A stretch of 13,865 nt of DNA from an uncultured Steroidobacter sp. (GTDB lineage Bacteria > Pseudomonadota > Gammaproteobacteria > Steroidobacterales > Steroidobacteraceae). The position numbers and the translations under genes are program-made. The notes beneath the pieces were generated by a model. It had not been told where the DNA came from. It was given only the letters and a program-made list of their open reading frames with translations, and did no database searches. Location of the stretch: contig CAMLEO010000196.1 of NCBI GenBank assembly GCA_946478975.1, positions 1 to 13,865 on the forward strand, written 5' to 3'. Of the stretch, positions 8,031 to 13,865 are shown piece after piece. Position 1 is the first letter of the stretch. Each line of letters opens with the position of its first letter.

Positions 8031-8098
8031 CGCGCGATCCGTGATTCCGTGGACGATGGGCAGGCGCAATGATATGCGCGTTGGTCGCGAGGGCGACG

Positions 8099-9145
8099 TT
8101 ATTGGGATCTCGAAATTGGGGGCTTGGAGCCCGGTGCCACCGCCGTGGAATCCCGGCGCACCAACGTGTACGCGAGCCGTGCGGGCTTCGGTGTGTTGCC
8201 GGTGAGCAGCGTCTCCAGCAGCAGATCCGCCGCACGATAGGCGAGTTGATACGTGGGTTGGCAGATGGTCGTGAGCGGCGGCCACACGGTTCGCGCAATC
8301 GCTGCATCATCGAAACCCGCAACGGACAACTGCGCGGGCACGGCGACGCCCATTTCGTGTGCGGCCATCAACGCGCCGGCGGCCATGTCGTCGTTGCCGG
8401 CGAAAATCGCGGTCGGCCGCTTCGGCAGCGCCAGCAGCTGACGGGTCATTTCCAGGCCTGAATCGAACAGGAAGTCGCCCTGGCGCACGTACTCGGGCAC
8501 GTATGGAATCTTGTGATTCTTCAACGCCGCCTTGTAGCCGCGCAGACGCTCGCCGCTGGCAAAGTGCCCGGCGCGGCCGATGATGAAGCCGATCGCCCGG
8601 TGGCCGAGGCCGATCAGATACTCCGTCATCTCGCGCGCCGCGCCTTCATCGTCGATGTCCACATACGGCGCGCGATGTTTGAATTCATTCGGCGCAATTC
8701 GCACGAACGGCAGGCCCTGCGCATCCAGCGCGCGGATCAGATCGGCCGATTCGCTCAACGGCGGGGCGACGATCAGGCCGTCCAGGTGGGTCTGGTTCGC
8801 AAACGTGAGAATGTCCTGCTCGACCTCCTCGGGGCGGCCGGCCACTTCATGCAGCAGCAACAGGAACTTGGCTTCGCGACAGCGGGCCAGCGCGCCTCGC
8901 TGCACTTCGATGGTGTAGTTGGCGCTGGGGTTGTCGTAGACCAGCCCGACCAGGTAGGAGCGCCGGCTGGCGAGGCTGCGGGCCGACAGGCTGGGGTGAT
9001 AGTTCAGCTTCTTGACCGCAGCCAACACCTGCGCGCGAGTTTCTTCGCGAACGTTCGGTTCGTTGTTGAGAACCCGCGAGACTGTTTTGATGGCGACGCC
9101 GGCAGCCTTGGCGACGTCGTTGATGCTTGTTCTGCGCCCCGACAT
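8099..9145 (-). CDS. LacI/GalR-family transcriptional regulator
   Basis: This 348-residue protein has the standard layout. The helix-turn-helix at residues 7-27 (SINDVAKAAGVAIKTVSRVL) is followed by the hinge helix ARSLASRR (55-62) and a periplasmic-binding-protein-type effector domain from about 64. Within it, AIFAGNDDMAAGAL (247-259) and QLSVAGFDD (272-280) are family-typical. LacI members usually repress sugar or glycoside genes and release DNA on binding a small ligand; the ligand cannot be read here. The HTH Met-Ser-Gly-Arg-Arg start at 9145 is natural for the family, although no clear Shine-Dalgarno precedes it, which fits translation from a shared message. It lies 43 bases downstream of the esterase gene and 68 upstream of the serine hydrolase, all on the minus strand, so these two are its likeliest targets. 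Confidence 0.95.
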   Translation of the reverse strand: MSGRRTSINDVAKAAGVAIKTVSRVLNNEPNVREETRAQVLAAVKKLNYHPSLSARSLASRRSYLVGLVYDNPSANYTIEVQRGALARCREAKFLLLLHEVAGRPEEVEQDILTFANQTHLDGLIVAPPLSESADLIRALDAQGLPFVRIAPNEFKHRAPYVDIDDEGAAREMTEYLIGLGHRAIGFIIGRAGHFASGERLRGYKAALKNHKIPYVPEYVRQGDFLFDSGLEMTRQLLALPKRPTAIFAGNDDMAAGALMAAHEMGVAVPAQLSVAGFDDAAIARTVWPPLTTICQPTYQLAYRAADLLLETLLTGNTPKPARLAYTLVRRDSTAVAPGSKPPISRSQ

Positions 9146-9188
9146 GGGCGCCGATGGTAGCGCAGAATCCCGAGCAATAGCGCGGGTC

Positions 9189-10073
9189 TTATGGGCTTGC
9201 GACCCGCGGTTTGGTCTGGCGCAGGTACAGATCCAGGAAATCGATGCCGTTCTCGACCGGCGAGTCCATCACGAAGGTGCTCATGTGTTCCAGGCCGTGG
9301 ATCAGGTACAGCTCGGCCGGAATGTTGTTGGCGTTCAAGGCCTCGTACATTGCATGGGCATTGTTCTCGCCGACGGTGAAGTCGAACGTGCCGTGGTACA
9401 GGAACATCGGCGGATCGTCCTTGCTCACCAGCGCTATCGGCGAAGCTTCGCGCCACAGCTCGGGGTTTTTTTCATAGGAGACGCCGGTGAGGGCGTTGGT
9501 CAGCTCGCCGCCCTTGTAATAGCGGATGTCCACCGGCGTGCCGCCGGCGACGACCGCCTGCACCCGGGCTCCTTCGACGTACCAGTGATCCTCGGGACTG
9601 GTCACGCCCGCCAGGGCGGCCAGGTGCGCGCCGGCAGAATAGCCCCAGGCGGCGATCCGGTTCTTCAACACGTTGTTTTCGGTAGCGTGCGCGCGCAGCC
9701 AGAGCACCGCCTGCTGCACGTCCTGCAGCTGTGCCGGGAAGTGCCACTGCGGGGCGAAGCGGTAGGACATATTCAACACTACATAGCCGCGCTCGGAGAC
9801 TTTCTGGGAAATGTCGTCCATGTCCGCGCGCGTCCGGCGTTCCCAGCCGCCGCCGTGAATCATCACGACTGCCGGAAACGGCCCATTGCCCGCCGGTTTG
9901 TACAAATCGGCGCGCAGCTCCTGCGGCCAGTCGTTCGGCGTGTAAACGAAGTCCCGGATCACGTTCACCTTGACCGGCTTCACCGAACTGATCTTGGCGT
10001 TGTCCGGCCGCCCCTCATGGGTCGCGCACCCGACCAGCATCAGGGCCGAAATCAGCAGCACACGCCGGATCAT
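9189..10073 (-). CDS. Alpha/beta-hydrolase lipoprotein, esterase/lipase-like
   Basis: This is a 294-residue alpha/beta hydrolase of the carboxylesterase/HSL-like type. The lipobox LVGC (Cys16) predicts a lipoprotein. The oxyanion-hole motif is H73-G-G-G-W77. The nucleophile elbow is G144-Y-S-A-G148 with Ser146. HGTFD gives Asp231 and HGLEH gives His263, so the triad Ser146/Asp231/His263 is complete. Members act on carboxyl esters, for example acetyl or feruloyl groups on plant polysaccharides; the LacI-type neighbour makes a carbohydrate-linked substrate plausible but unproven. Start: ATG at 10073 has GAGG eight bases upstream; a GTG at 10082 is an alternative that adds three residues. It is the first gene of the minus-strand set and diverges from the YceI gene across about 155 bases. 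Confidence 0.92.
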   Translation of the reverse strand: MIRRVLLISALMLVGCATHEGRPDNAKISSVKPVKVNVIRDFVYTPNDWPQELRADLYKPAGNGPFPAVVMIHGGGWERRTRADMDDISQKVSERGYVVLNMSYRFAPQWHFPAQLQDVQQAVLWLRAHATENNVLKNRIAAWGYSAGAHLAALAGVTSPEDHWYVEGARVQAVVAGGTPVDIRYYKGGELTNALTGVSYEKNPELWREASPIALVSKDDPPMFLYHGTFDFTVGENNAHAMYEALNANNIPAELYLIHGLEHMSTFVMDSPVENGIDFLDLYLRQTKPRVASP

Positions 10074-10228
10074 GGAGACCACCTCGCCTTCACGGAGCTA
10101 TTCGCAGCCCCATTCGTGGCGCCGGCGGGTTTGGAGGCAGCAGCGGCAATTTCGTCCGGCCGCTGTCGGATCGCCTACCATCGCCGCGTCCTTGGGCCAT
10201 GAACCCAATAAACGACAGGAGACGACCG
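10074..10228 (+). promoter_or_regulatory. Divergent intergenic region between esterase and YceI genes
   Basis: The 155 bases must hold promoters for both directions. I see no convincing -35/-10 pair on either strand; TACCAT at 10176-10181 is a weak -10 candidate for the plus strand. The inverted repeat TTGGG-N7-CCCAA (10192-10208) lies in the leader of the YceI gene and could be an operator or a small hairpin. Confidence 0.4.
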
Positions 10229-10981
10229 ATGAAGTCCGCATGGATTGTTTTACCGCTGGCCGTGGCGCTGGCTGCATGCTCGCCGAAGTCTGAAAAGGCG
10301 CAGACCGAGACGGCGCAGACCGAAACGGCACGTGCTCCGATGTGCGCGCAGGATCCGGCGCCAGCGCAAGCAGAAGCGCCAGTGGATGTGCCGGCTGGTG
10401 CGTACACGATCGACCAGGCGCACACCAGCGTGCTGTTTCGGGTGAATCACCTGGGCTTCTCTCACTTCACCGCGCGTTTCAAAAGAGCCTCGGCGGATCT
10501 GCAATTCGATCCCAAGAACCTGGCCGCATCGACCGTCACCGTGAACGTCGATGCGAAGTCGCTGGAAACGGATTATCCGAACGTCGCCGAGGTCGACTTC
10601 AACGCCGAGCTGACCGGCGAGCAATGGCTGAACGCGGCGAAATATCCGCAGATCACATTCCGTTCCACCAGCGTTGAAGTCACCGGCGCGCGCACCATGC
10701 TCATTCACGGCGATCTCACGATGCGCGGCGTGACGAAGCCGATGACATTGGATGCTCGCTTCAACGGCGGCTACGCCGGTCATCCGATGGACAAGCACGC
10801 GCGCATCGGCTTCTCCGCGCACGGCACACTTAAGCGCTCGGAGTTCGGAATTTCTTTTGGCATCCCCGCGCCGGGCACCACGTTCGGCGTCGGCGACGAA
10901 GTGGAAGTGATCGTCGAAACCGAATTCAGCGGACCGGCTTGGAATCCGCCGGCCGAAGGCTCCGCCGCATCGACGAACTAA
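10229..10981 (+). CDS. YceI-family lipoprotein
   Basis: This 250-residue protein has a lipoprotein signal ending in LAAC (Cys17). A low-complexity Ala/Gln/Thr/Glu/Pro linker follows (18-56), and then a YceI domain. The domain opens GAYTIDQAHTSVLFRVNHLG (57-76) and continues with FDPKNLAASTVTVNVDAKSL and the DLTMRGVTKPMTL segment (162-174), all characteristic. YceI proteins form a lipocalin-like barrel that binds isoprenoid or amphiphilic lipids in the periplasm; a precise role is rarely known. The linker makes an acylated, tethered form likely. Start: ATG at 10229 has AGGAG seven bases upstream, while the in-frame ATG at 10199 has no ribosome binding site and would place charged residues ahead of the signal. 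A terminator-like hairpin begins 41 bases after the stop. Confidence 0.93.
   Translation: MKSAWIVLPLAVALAACSPKSEKAQTETAQTETARAPMCAQDPAPAQAEAPVDVPAGAYTIDQAHTSVLFRVNHLGFSHFTARFKRASADLQFDPKNLAASTVTVNVDAKSLETDYPNVAEVDFNAELTGEQWLNAAKYPQITFRSTSVEVTGARTMLIHGDLTMRGVTKPMTLDARFNGGYAGHPMDKHARIGFSAHGTLKRSEFGISFGIPAPGTTFGVGDEVEVIVETEFSGPAWNPPAEGSAASTN
10298..10327 (+). repeat. Two tandem 15-bp units in the YceI linker
   Basis: Two adjacent copies of GCGCAGACCGA(G/A)ACG differ at one base and encode AQTET twice. They sit in the linker between the lipid anchor and the YceI domain. In-frame unit gain or loss would change tether length without disturbing the fold. Confidence 0.85.
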
Positions 10982-11021
10982 GTAAAAATTGACGACGGCT
11001 GCGTTCGAACTGCCGTACGAT

Positions 11022-11053
11022 CACGCCCTGCCGATGCAGGGCGTGTTTGTTTC
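11022..11053 (+). terminator. Terminator-like hairpin after YceI, in the leader of the first barrel gene
   Basis: CACGCCCTGC (11022-11031) and GCAGGGCGTG (11036-11045) form a perfect 10-bp stem with a CGAT loop, followed by TTTGTTTC. It fits a Rho-independent terminator for the YceI gene. Only 25 bases separate the stem from the barrel gene's ATG at 11071, so a promoter for that gene probably lies upstream of, or overlaps, this hairpin. Confidence 0.7.
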
Positions 11054-11070
11054 TGGCAGGGAGAAAACAA

Positions 11071-11781
11071 ATGAAACGGAATGTCTTCGGGTGCGCAGCC
11101 GCGCCGGTGCTGTTGTTCGTTTCGCTCAGTTGTGAAATCGCTGCAGCGGCCGAAATCCCGGAGAACCAGCAAAGCGGTTTTTATTTCGGTGCCTCGGCCA
11201 GTCGCGTCGAGCAGGATGCGCACGGAGAGGGGCAGATTCTGGTGGGCAGCGGCCTGCCGTTCGGGTTCCTGGTGCCGGTGGCACCGAGCCGGGTCACGGT
11301 CGACGACAAAGATCTCGGCTGGACTGTCACGCTCGGCTACCAGGTCAATAAATATATTGCCGCTGAGCTCGCTTACTACGATTTCGGCACAGCGTCGGTG
11401 GTCGAGCATTATTCGACCAACATCTTCATCGTGCCGTTGAATCTCGACGTGCGCTCCGACATCGATGCGTTCGGCCCGGGCGTGTCGCTGCTCGGCACCT
11501 TGCCGCTGACATCCTCGCTGGAAATATTCGCCCGCGGCGGCGTGCTGTTCCTGGATCAGGAGATCGACTGGCGGAGCGGCTCGTTCCGCAGATCGCATCG
11601 AACCGGTGACAAAGTATGGATGGCCGGTGCGGGCGTGCAATGGTCGTTCGCCTCGCGCTGGGCCACGCGCCTGGAATATCAGCTCACCGATCACATCGAT
11701 CTCGGCGGCACCGCGTTCGCACCGCAGCCGGGCACCACGAAGATCGAGCAACTGTCGCTCGGTGTGTTGTTCGACTTCTGA
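11071..11781 (+). CDS. Outer-membrane beta-barrel protein (small porin/OmpW-like), first of a tandem pair
   Basis: This is a 236-residue secreted barrel protein. The signal peptide (about 1-27) ends in an Ala run before EIPENQ. The mature part opens with the first-strand pattern SGFYFGASASRVEQD and shows alternating strands joined by polar loops, such as GWTVTLGYQVNKYIAAELAYYDFG and WMAGAGVQWSFASRWATRLEYQ. It ends LGVLFDF, and a terminal Phe is the usual signal for the BAM assembly machinery. Length suits an eight-stranded barrel. The role (porin-like, adhesive or structural) cannot be read. ATG at 11071 has AGGGAG seven bases upstream and is preferred over the in-frame ATG at 11047, which lies next to the hairpin. 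The paralogue follows 29 bases after the stop, so the two are co-transcribed. Confidence 0.88.
   Translation: MKRNVFGCAAAPVLLFVSLSCEIAAAAEIPENQQSGFYFGASASRVEQDAHGEGQILVGSGLPFGFLVPVAPSRVTVDDKDLGWTVTLGYQVNKYIAAELAYYDFGTASVVEHYSTNIFIVPLNLDVRSDIDAFGPGVSLLGTLPLTSSLEIFARGGVLFLDQEIDWRSGSFRRSHRTGDKVWMAGAGVQWSFASRWATRLEYQLTDHIDLGGTAFAPQPGTTKIEQLSLGVLFDF
11620..11681 (+). repeat. 62-bp direct repeat shared by the paralogous barrel genes (copy 1)
   Basis: This stretch and 12363-12424 match at 57 of 62 positions by my count. They encode the conserved MAGAGVQWSFA-RWATRLEYQ strands. It marks the tandem duplication; elsewhere the two genes have diverged much more. Confidence 0.85.
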
Positions 11782-11810
11782 CATCGAGCCTGACGATACG
11801 GAGATCCTGC

Positions 11811-12506
11811 ATGAATCGCAGCACAGCCTGGGGCGTGCCGCTCGCAACGTTCCTGTTATCTACGACCGCGTACGCGGCGGAGCCCGGTTTCTATTTCGCC
11901 GCGACGGCCAGCCGCGTCGAGCATGACGTGGACGGCTACCCTGGCCTGCCGGTCTTCACCGCCATGGTGCCGCCGGTATTCGGCGGCATAATTTCGCGGC
12001 CGCCGCCGAGTGGCGGGGTCATCATCATCAATCCGCCGAATGTCATCACGCCGACGTCGATCGAGATCGACGATGTGGATACCGGCTTCAGCGCCACCGT
12101 CGGTTATCGCATCAATCGCTATCTCGCCGCTGAGCTGGCCTATACCGACTTCGGCGATTACGAGCGCATCGAGCGCTATTCGGTCGGCAGCAACGTTCAT
12201 TACCAGCTCAGCGTGACCGGCCCGTCCGTGTCCGTGCTCGGTTCGTTGCCGCTGGGCGAGCAATGGGAGCTGTTCCTGCGCGGCGGCGTGCTGTTTGCCG
12301 ATCAGGAAACATCTTTTGGCATCGGCGCCACGTTCAAACGTACTTTCAGCGATGAAGTTGTGATGGCCGGGGCGGGCGTGCAGTGGTCGTTCGCGCCGCG
12401 CTGGGCGACGCGCCTGGAATATCAACGCACCGACGACCTGAAGTACGACGACACCGGCAAGAGCAGCATCGAGCAAACGTCGCTGAGCGTGGTGTTCAAG
12501 CTCTAG
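11811..12506 (+). CDS. Outer-membrane beta-barrel protein, second tandem paralogue
   Basis: This 231-residue protein is clearly related to the preceding one. They share FYF-A-AS/ATASRVE, the GYxxNxYxAAELAYxDFG strand pair, SVLGSLPL, LFLRGGVLFADQE and GAGVQWSFAxRWATRLEYQ. The Sec signal ends near AYA|AEP (residue 22). Main difference: the region between SRVE and the next conserved strand is 49 residues here against 30 in the first copy, rich in Pro, Gly and Ile (PPPSGGVIIINPP), probably an enlarged surface loop. The last residue is Leu rather than Phe, less typical of the BAM signal. GGAG stands seven bases before ATG 11811; the frame is open further upstream inside the first barrel gene but lacks a signal peptide there. 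The converging dipeptidase-like gene ends 12 bases beyond its stop. Confidence 0.88.
   Translation: MNRSTAWGVPLATFLLSTTAYAAEPGFYFAATASRVEHDVDGYPGLPVFTAMVPPVFGGIISRPPPSGGVIIINPPNVITPTSIEIDDVDTGFSATVGYRINRYLAAELAYTDFGDYERIERYSVGSNVHYQLSVTGPSVSVLGSLPLGEQWELFLRGGVLFADQETSFGIGATFKRTFSDEVVMAGAGVQWSFAPRWATRLEYQRTDDLKYDDTGKSSIEQTSLSVVFKL
12363..12424 (+). repeat. 62-bp direct repeat shared by the paralogous barrel genes (copy 2)
   Basis: This is the second copy of the repeat at 11620-11681, differing at five positions, four of them silent or near-silent changes around the same strands. The identity could reflect strong constraint or local gene conversion. Confidence 0.85.
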
Positions 12507-12509
12507 CGG

Positions 12510-12531
12510 CTGGGGCGCTCAGGCGCCCCAG
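12510..12531. other. Hairpin between convergent genes, possible weak bidirectional terminator
   Basis: CTGGGGCGC (12510-12518) pairs perfectly with GCGCCCCAG (12523-12531) around a TCAG loop. The loop holds the stop codon of the minus-strand dipeptidase-like gene. It falls between the two converging stops, where a shared terminator is expected, but neither strand has a T run after the stem. Confidence 0.5.
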
Positions 12532-13646
12532 GAGTCTTTGAACACGCGCACCAGGTTGCCGCCGAGAATCTTTTCGATGCGCGTCGCGCTGTGACCTTTG
12601 TCGGCCAGCATCTGGCCGAGCGTTTCCAGGCGACGCGGCGTGTTCAGGTCGTTGGCGAATAAATAACCATCTTCCGTTTCGCCCGGCGCGGCGATGCCTG
12701 CCTCCTTGCGCTTGCGCGTGGTCTCGGCGAACGTATCTTTATATTTCTGGTCGAGCACGGCAGCGGAGATCGAGCCGTCCGTGCCGATCGACACGTGATC
12801 TTCGCCGGCGACGTCGATCATGTGTTCCAGATGGCGGATGACATCGGCTGCGGTCGGCTGCTTGCCGCCATTGAGATACGGCATGAAGAACACGCCGGAC
12901 ACGCCGCCTTTGTCCGCCACCGCACGCAGCTCTGCATCGGTGCGATGGCGCGGGTGTTCGGAGACCGCCGCACAACCGGTGTGAGTAAACGCCACCGGCT
13001 TTTTGGACACGCGAATGGCATCGGCCGACGTCTGCCGGCCGCAGTGGCTCAGATCCACCAGGATGCCGAGCGAGTTCAAGCGTTCGATACATTCCACGCC
13101 GGTGCGGCTCAAACCGGCGTTGGATGTTTCCATGCAGCCGTCGCCGAGCAGGTTGCGGCGGTTGTAGGTCGGCTGCACCACGCGCAGGCCGAGTTGATAC
13201 AAATCTTCCAGCCGGTCGAGCTCGCTCTCGAATGCCACGCCGTCCTGCACGCCGTAGATCAGGCCAGTGCGCTTTGCTTTCTTCGCCGCCGCGATGTCCT
13301 GCGCCGTGCGAATGCTTACGAACGTATCCGGGTGATGCGCGATCTCACGATCGAAGCTCAGGATGCTGCGAACCGTTTCGGCGAAGGCCGACTCGGACGG
13401 CATCGTGCCGACGGTGCCGACTGTGAGCAGCACGGCCGTCAGGCCGCTGTCACGAACGTCTTTCACATGCTCTTCGGTGAGCGGCTGGCCCGGTTCGGCG
13501 GTGGAGCTGCCTGGCCCGCCGAGCCCGTCGATGACGATGGCGTCTCGATAACCGTTCCACCGGGCGGCATGCGCCCAACTCATCGGCAGCGTGAGCGCGG
13601 CGGCGCCCAGCAAAGCAGAACGGCGAGACAGCGTCGGCGCAGACAT
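12519..13646 (-). CDS. Tat-exported peptidase M19 (membrane dipeptidase) family protein with altered metal site
   Basis: This is a 375-residue amidohydrolase-fold protein of the renal-dipeptidase family, which normally cleaves dipeptides with two zinc ions. A twin-arginine signal (SRRSALLG, residues 7-14; cleavage near AHA|A, 27-28) predicts export of the folded protein. Preserved landmarks are DLSH (His201), THT (His222), HPR (Arg233) and GTDG (Asp290). The N-terminal HxD zinc motif is replaced: residues 40-44 read DGLGG. The bridging Glu is also missing, GVQDG (132-136) with Gln134 there. It may therefore bind one metal, use another chemistry, or be non-catalytic. Start: ATG at 13646 has GGAGG six bases upstream, whereas ATG at 13652 would touch that site. 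It follows the ABC permease by 24 bases, so the two are probably one operon. Confidence 0.9.
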   Translation of the reverse strand: MSAPTLSRRSALLGAAALTLPMSWAHAARWNGYRDAIVIDGLGGPGSSTAEPGQPLTEEHVKDVRDSGLTAVLLTVGTVGTMPSESAFAETVRSILSFDREIAHHPDTFVSIRTAQDIAAAKKAKRTGLIYGVQDGVAFESELDRLEDLYQLGLRVVQPTYNRRNLLGDGCMETSNAGLSRTGVECIERLNSLGILVDLSHCGRQTSADAIRVSKKPVAFTHTGCAAVSEHPRHRTDAELRAVADKGGVSGVFFMPYLNGGKQPTAADVIRHLEHMIDVAGEDHVSIGTDGSISAAVLDQKYKDTFAETTRKRKEAGIAAPGETEDGYLFANDLNTPRRLETLGQMLADKGHSATRIEKILGGNLVRVFKDSWGA

Positions 13647-13670
13647 GCACATCCTCCAGAGGCGGGGTGA

Positions 13671-13865
13671 TCAGGCTTTCAGGCGATAGCCGGTCCGGAA
13701 GATCCACCAGATGATCGTCAGGCACAAGGCCATGAAGAACAGCGTCATGCCCAGACTGACGCCGACTGCGACATCGGACACACCGTAGAAGCTCCAGCGG
13801 AAGCCGTTGATCAGGTACACGACCGGATTGAACAGCGTGATCTTCTGCCACAGCGGCGGCAGCAT
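13671..13865 (-). CDS. ABC-2 type transporter permease, C-terminal 65 residues (cut by window end)
   Basis: Only the C-terminus is in the window; the frame stays open to the edge and the Met at the border is probably internal. The sequence [21 protein letters not shown] followed by a hydrophobic helix and [12 protein letters not shown] is typical of the last periplasmic segment and final TM helix of ABC-2 permeases (YadH/NodJ-like), which export polysaccharides, drugs or other compounds with a separate ATPase. The ATPase gene should lie further upstream on this strand, outside the window. The dipeptidase-like gene starts 24 bases downstream. The family is clear; the substrate is not known. 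Confidence 0.87.
   Translation of the reverse strand: MLPPLWQKITLFNPVVYLINGFRWSFYGVSDVAVGVSLGMTLFFMALCLTIIWWIFRTGYRLKA

Noticed and set aside
8031..8285. Upstream extension of the serine hydrolase to an ATG at 8285
   Set aside because: The added residues overlap the LacI gene in another frame and would precede a normal signal peptide that starts at 8030.
9012..10202. 396-codon plus-strand frame across the esterase gene and the LacI start
   Set aside because: It is a shadow of the clear minus-strand esterase, which has a complete catalytic triad; the frame has no ribosome binding site or recognisable motif.
10989..11021. Possible sigma70 promoter, TTGACG with TACGAT
   Set aside because: The boxes are 21 bases apart, too far for a normal sigma70 promoter; mentioned only as context for the leader hairpin.
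11071..11160. Reading the first barrel protein as a lipoprotein through the Cys at residue 21
   Set aside because: The residues before this Cys (SLS) do not make a good lipobox and a standard signal peptidase I site follows in the Ala run.
12795..13670. 291-codon plus-strand frame opposite the M19 gene
   Set aside because: It has antisense composition (His, Arg and Ala rich), while the minus strand encodes a recognisable exported protein.
1..13865. CRISPR array, tRNA, rRNA, insertion sequence, toxin-antitoxin or phage-defence cassette
   Set aside because: I looked for regularly spaced repeats, transposase motifs, terminal inverted repeats and clover-leaf sequences and saw none; the genes read as ordinary envelope and regulatory functions.

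Overview
The window is about 13.9 kb of GC-rich, tightly packed bacterial chromosome. Lipobox and Sec/Tat signal peptides, outer-membrane beta-barrels and an RND/outer-membrane-factor pair show a Gram-negative (diderm) organism. The mix of an efflux operon, several secreted hydrolases, a LacI-type regulator and a YceI lipoprotein fits a free-living gammaproteobacterium, perhaps of the Steroidobacter/Xanthomonadales type. That placement is inferred from gene style only, because the window has no rRNA or other taxonomic marker.

Layout. (1) 1-3460, plus strand: the C-terminal two thirds of an RND efflux permease, then its outer-membrane channel lipoprotein, closed by a strong intrinsic terminator. 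(2) 3461-3796: a 336-base gap with the terminator and a more AT-rich stretch that probably holds the next promoter. (3) 3797-6887, plus: a lipoprotein joining a PKD/REJ-like domain to a class C beta-lactamase-type serine hydrolase; a small unknown protein whose Shine-Dalgarno lies inside a hairpin; and a membrane protein with a cytosolic SRPBCC-like domain. (4) 6888-10073, minus: an esterase-like lipoprotein, then a LacI-family regulator, then a second serine hydrolase, read in that order and probably one transcription unit. (5) 10229-12506, plus: a YceI-family lipoprotein and two tandem paralogous outer-membrane barrels. (6) 12519-13865, minus: the C-terminal end of an ABC-2 permease followed by a Tat-exported M19 dipeptidase-like protein.

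How the genes work together. Nearly everything acts at the cell envelope: efflux, periplasmic or membrane-anchored hydrolases, outer-membrane barrels and an exporter. The esterase/LacI/serine-hydrolase cluster looks like a substrate-responsive set, but the ligand cannot be read from sequence.

I see no mobile element, CRISPR array, tRNA, rRNA or phage gene. No clearly new multi-gene system stands out. The points most worth a second look are the hydrolases with altered active sites (an M19 protein without the HxD and Glu zinc ligands; a serine hydrolase without the Tyr motif), the hairpin that masks a Shine-Dalgarno, the membrane-SRPBCC fusion, and the terminator-like hairpin in the leader of the first barrel gene.
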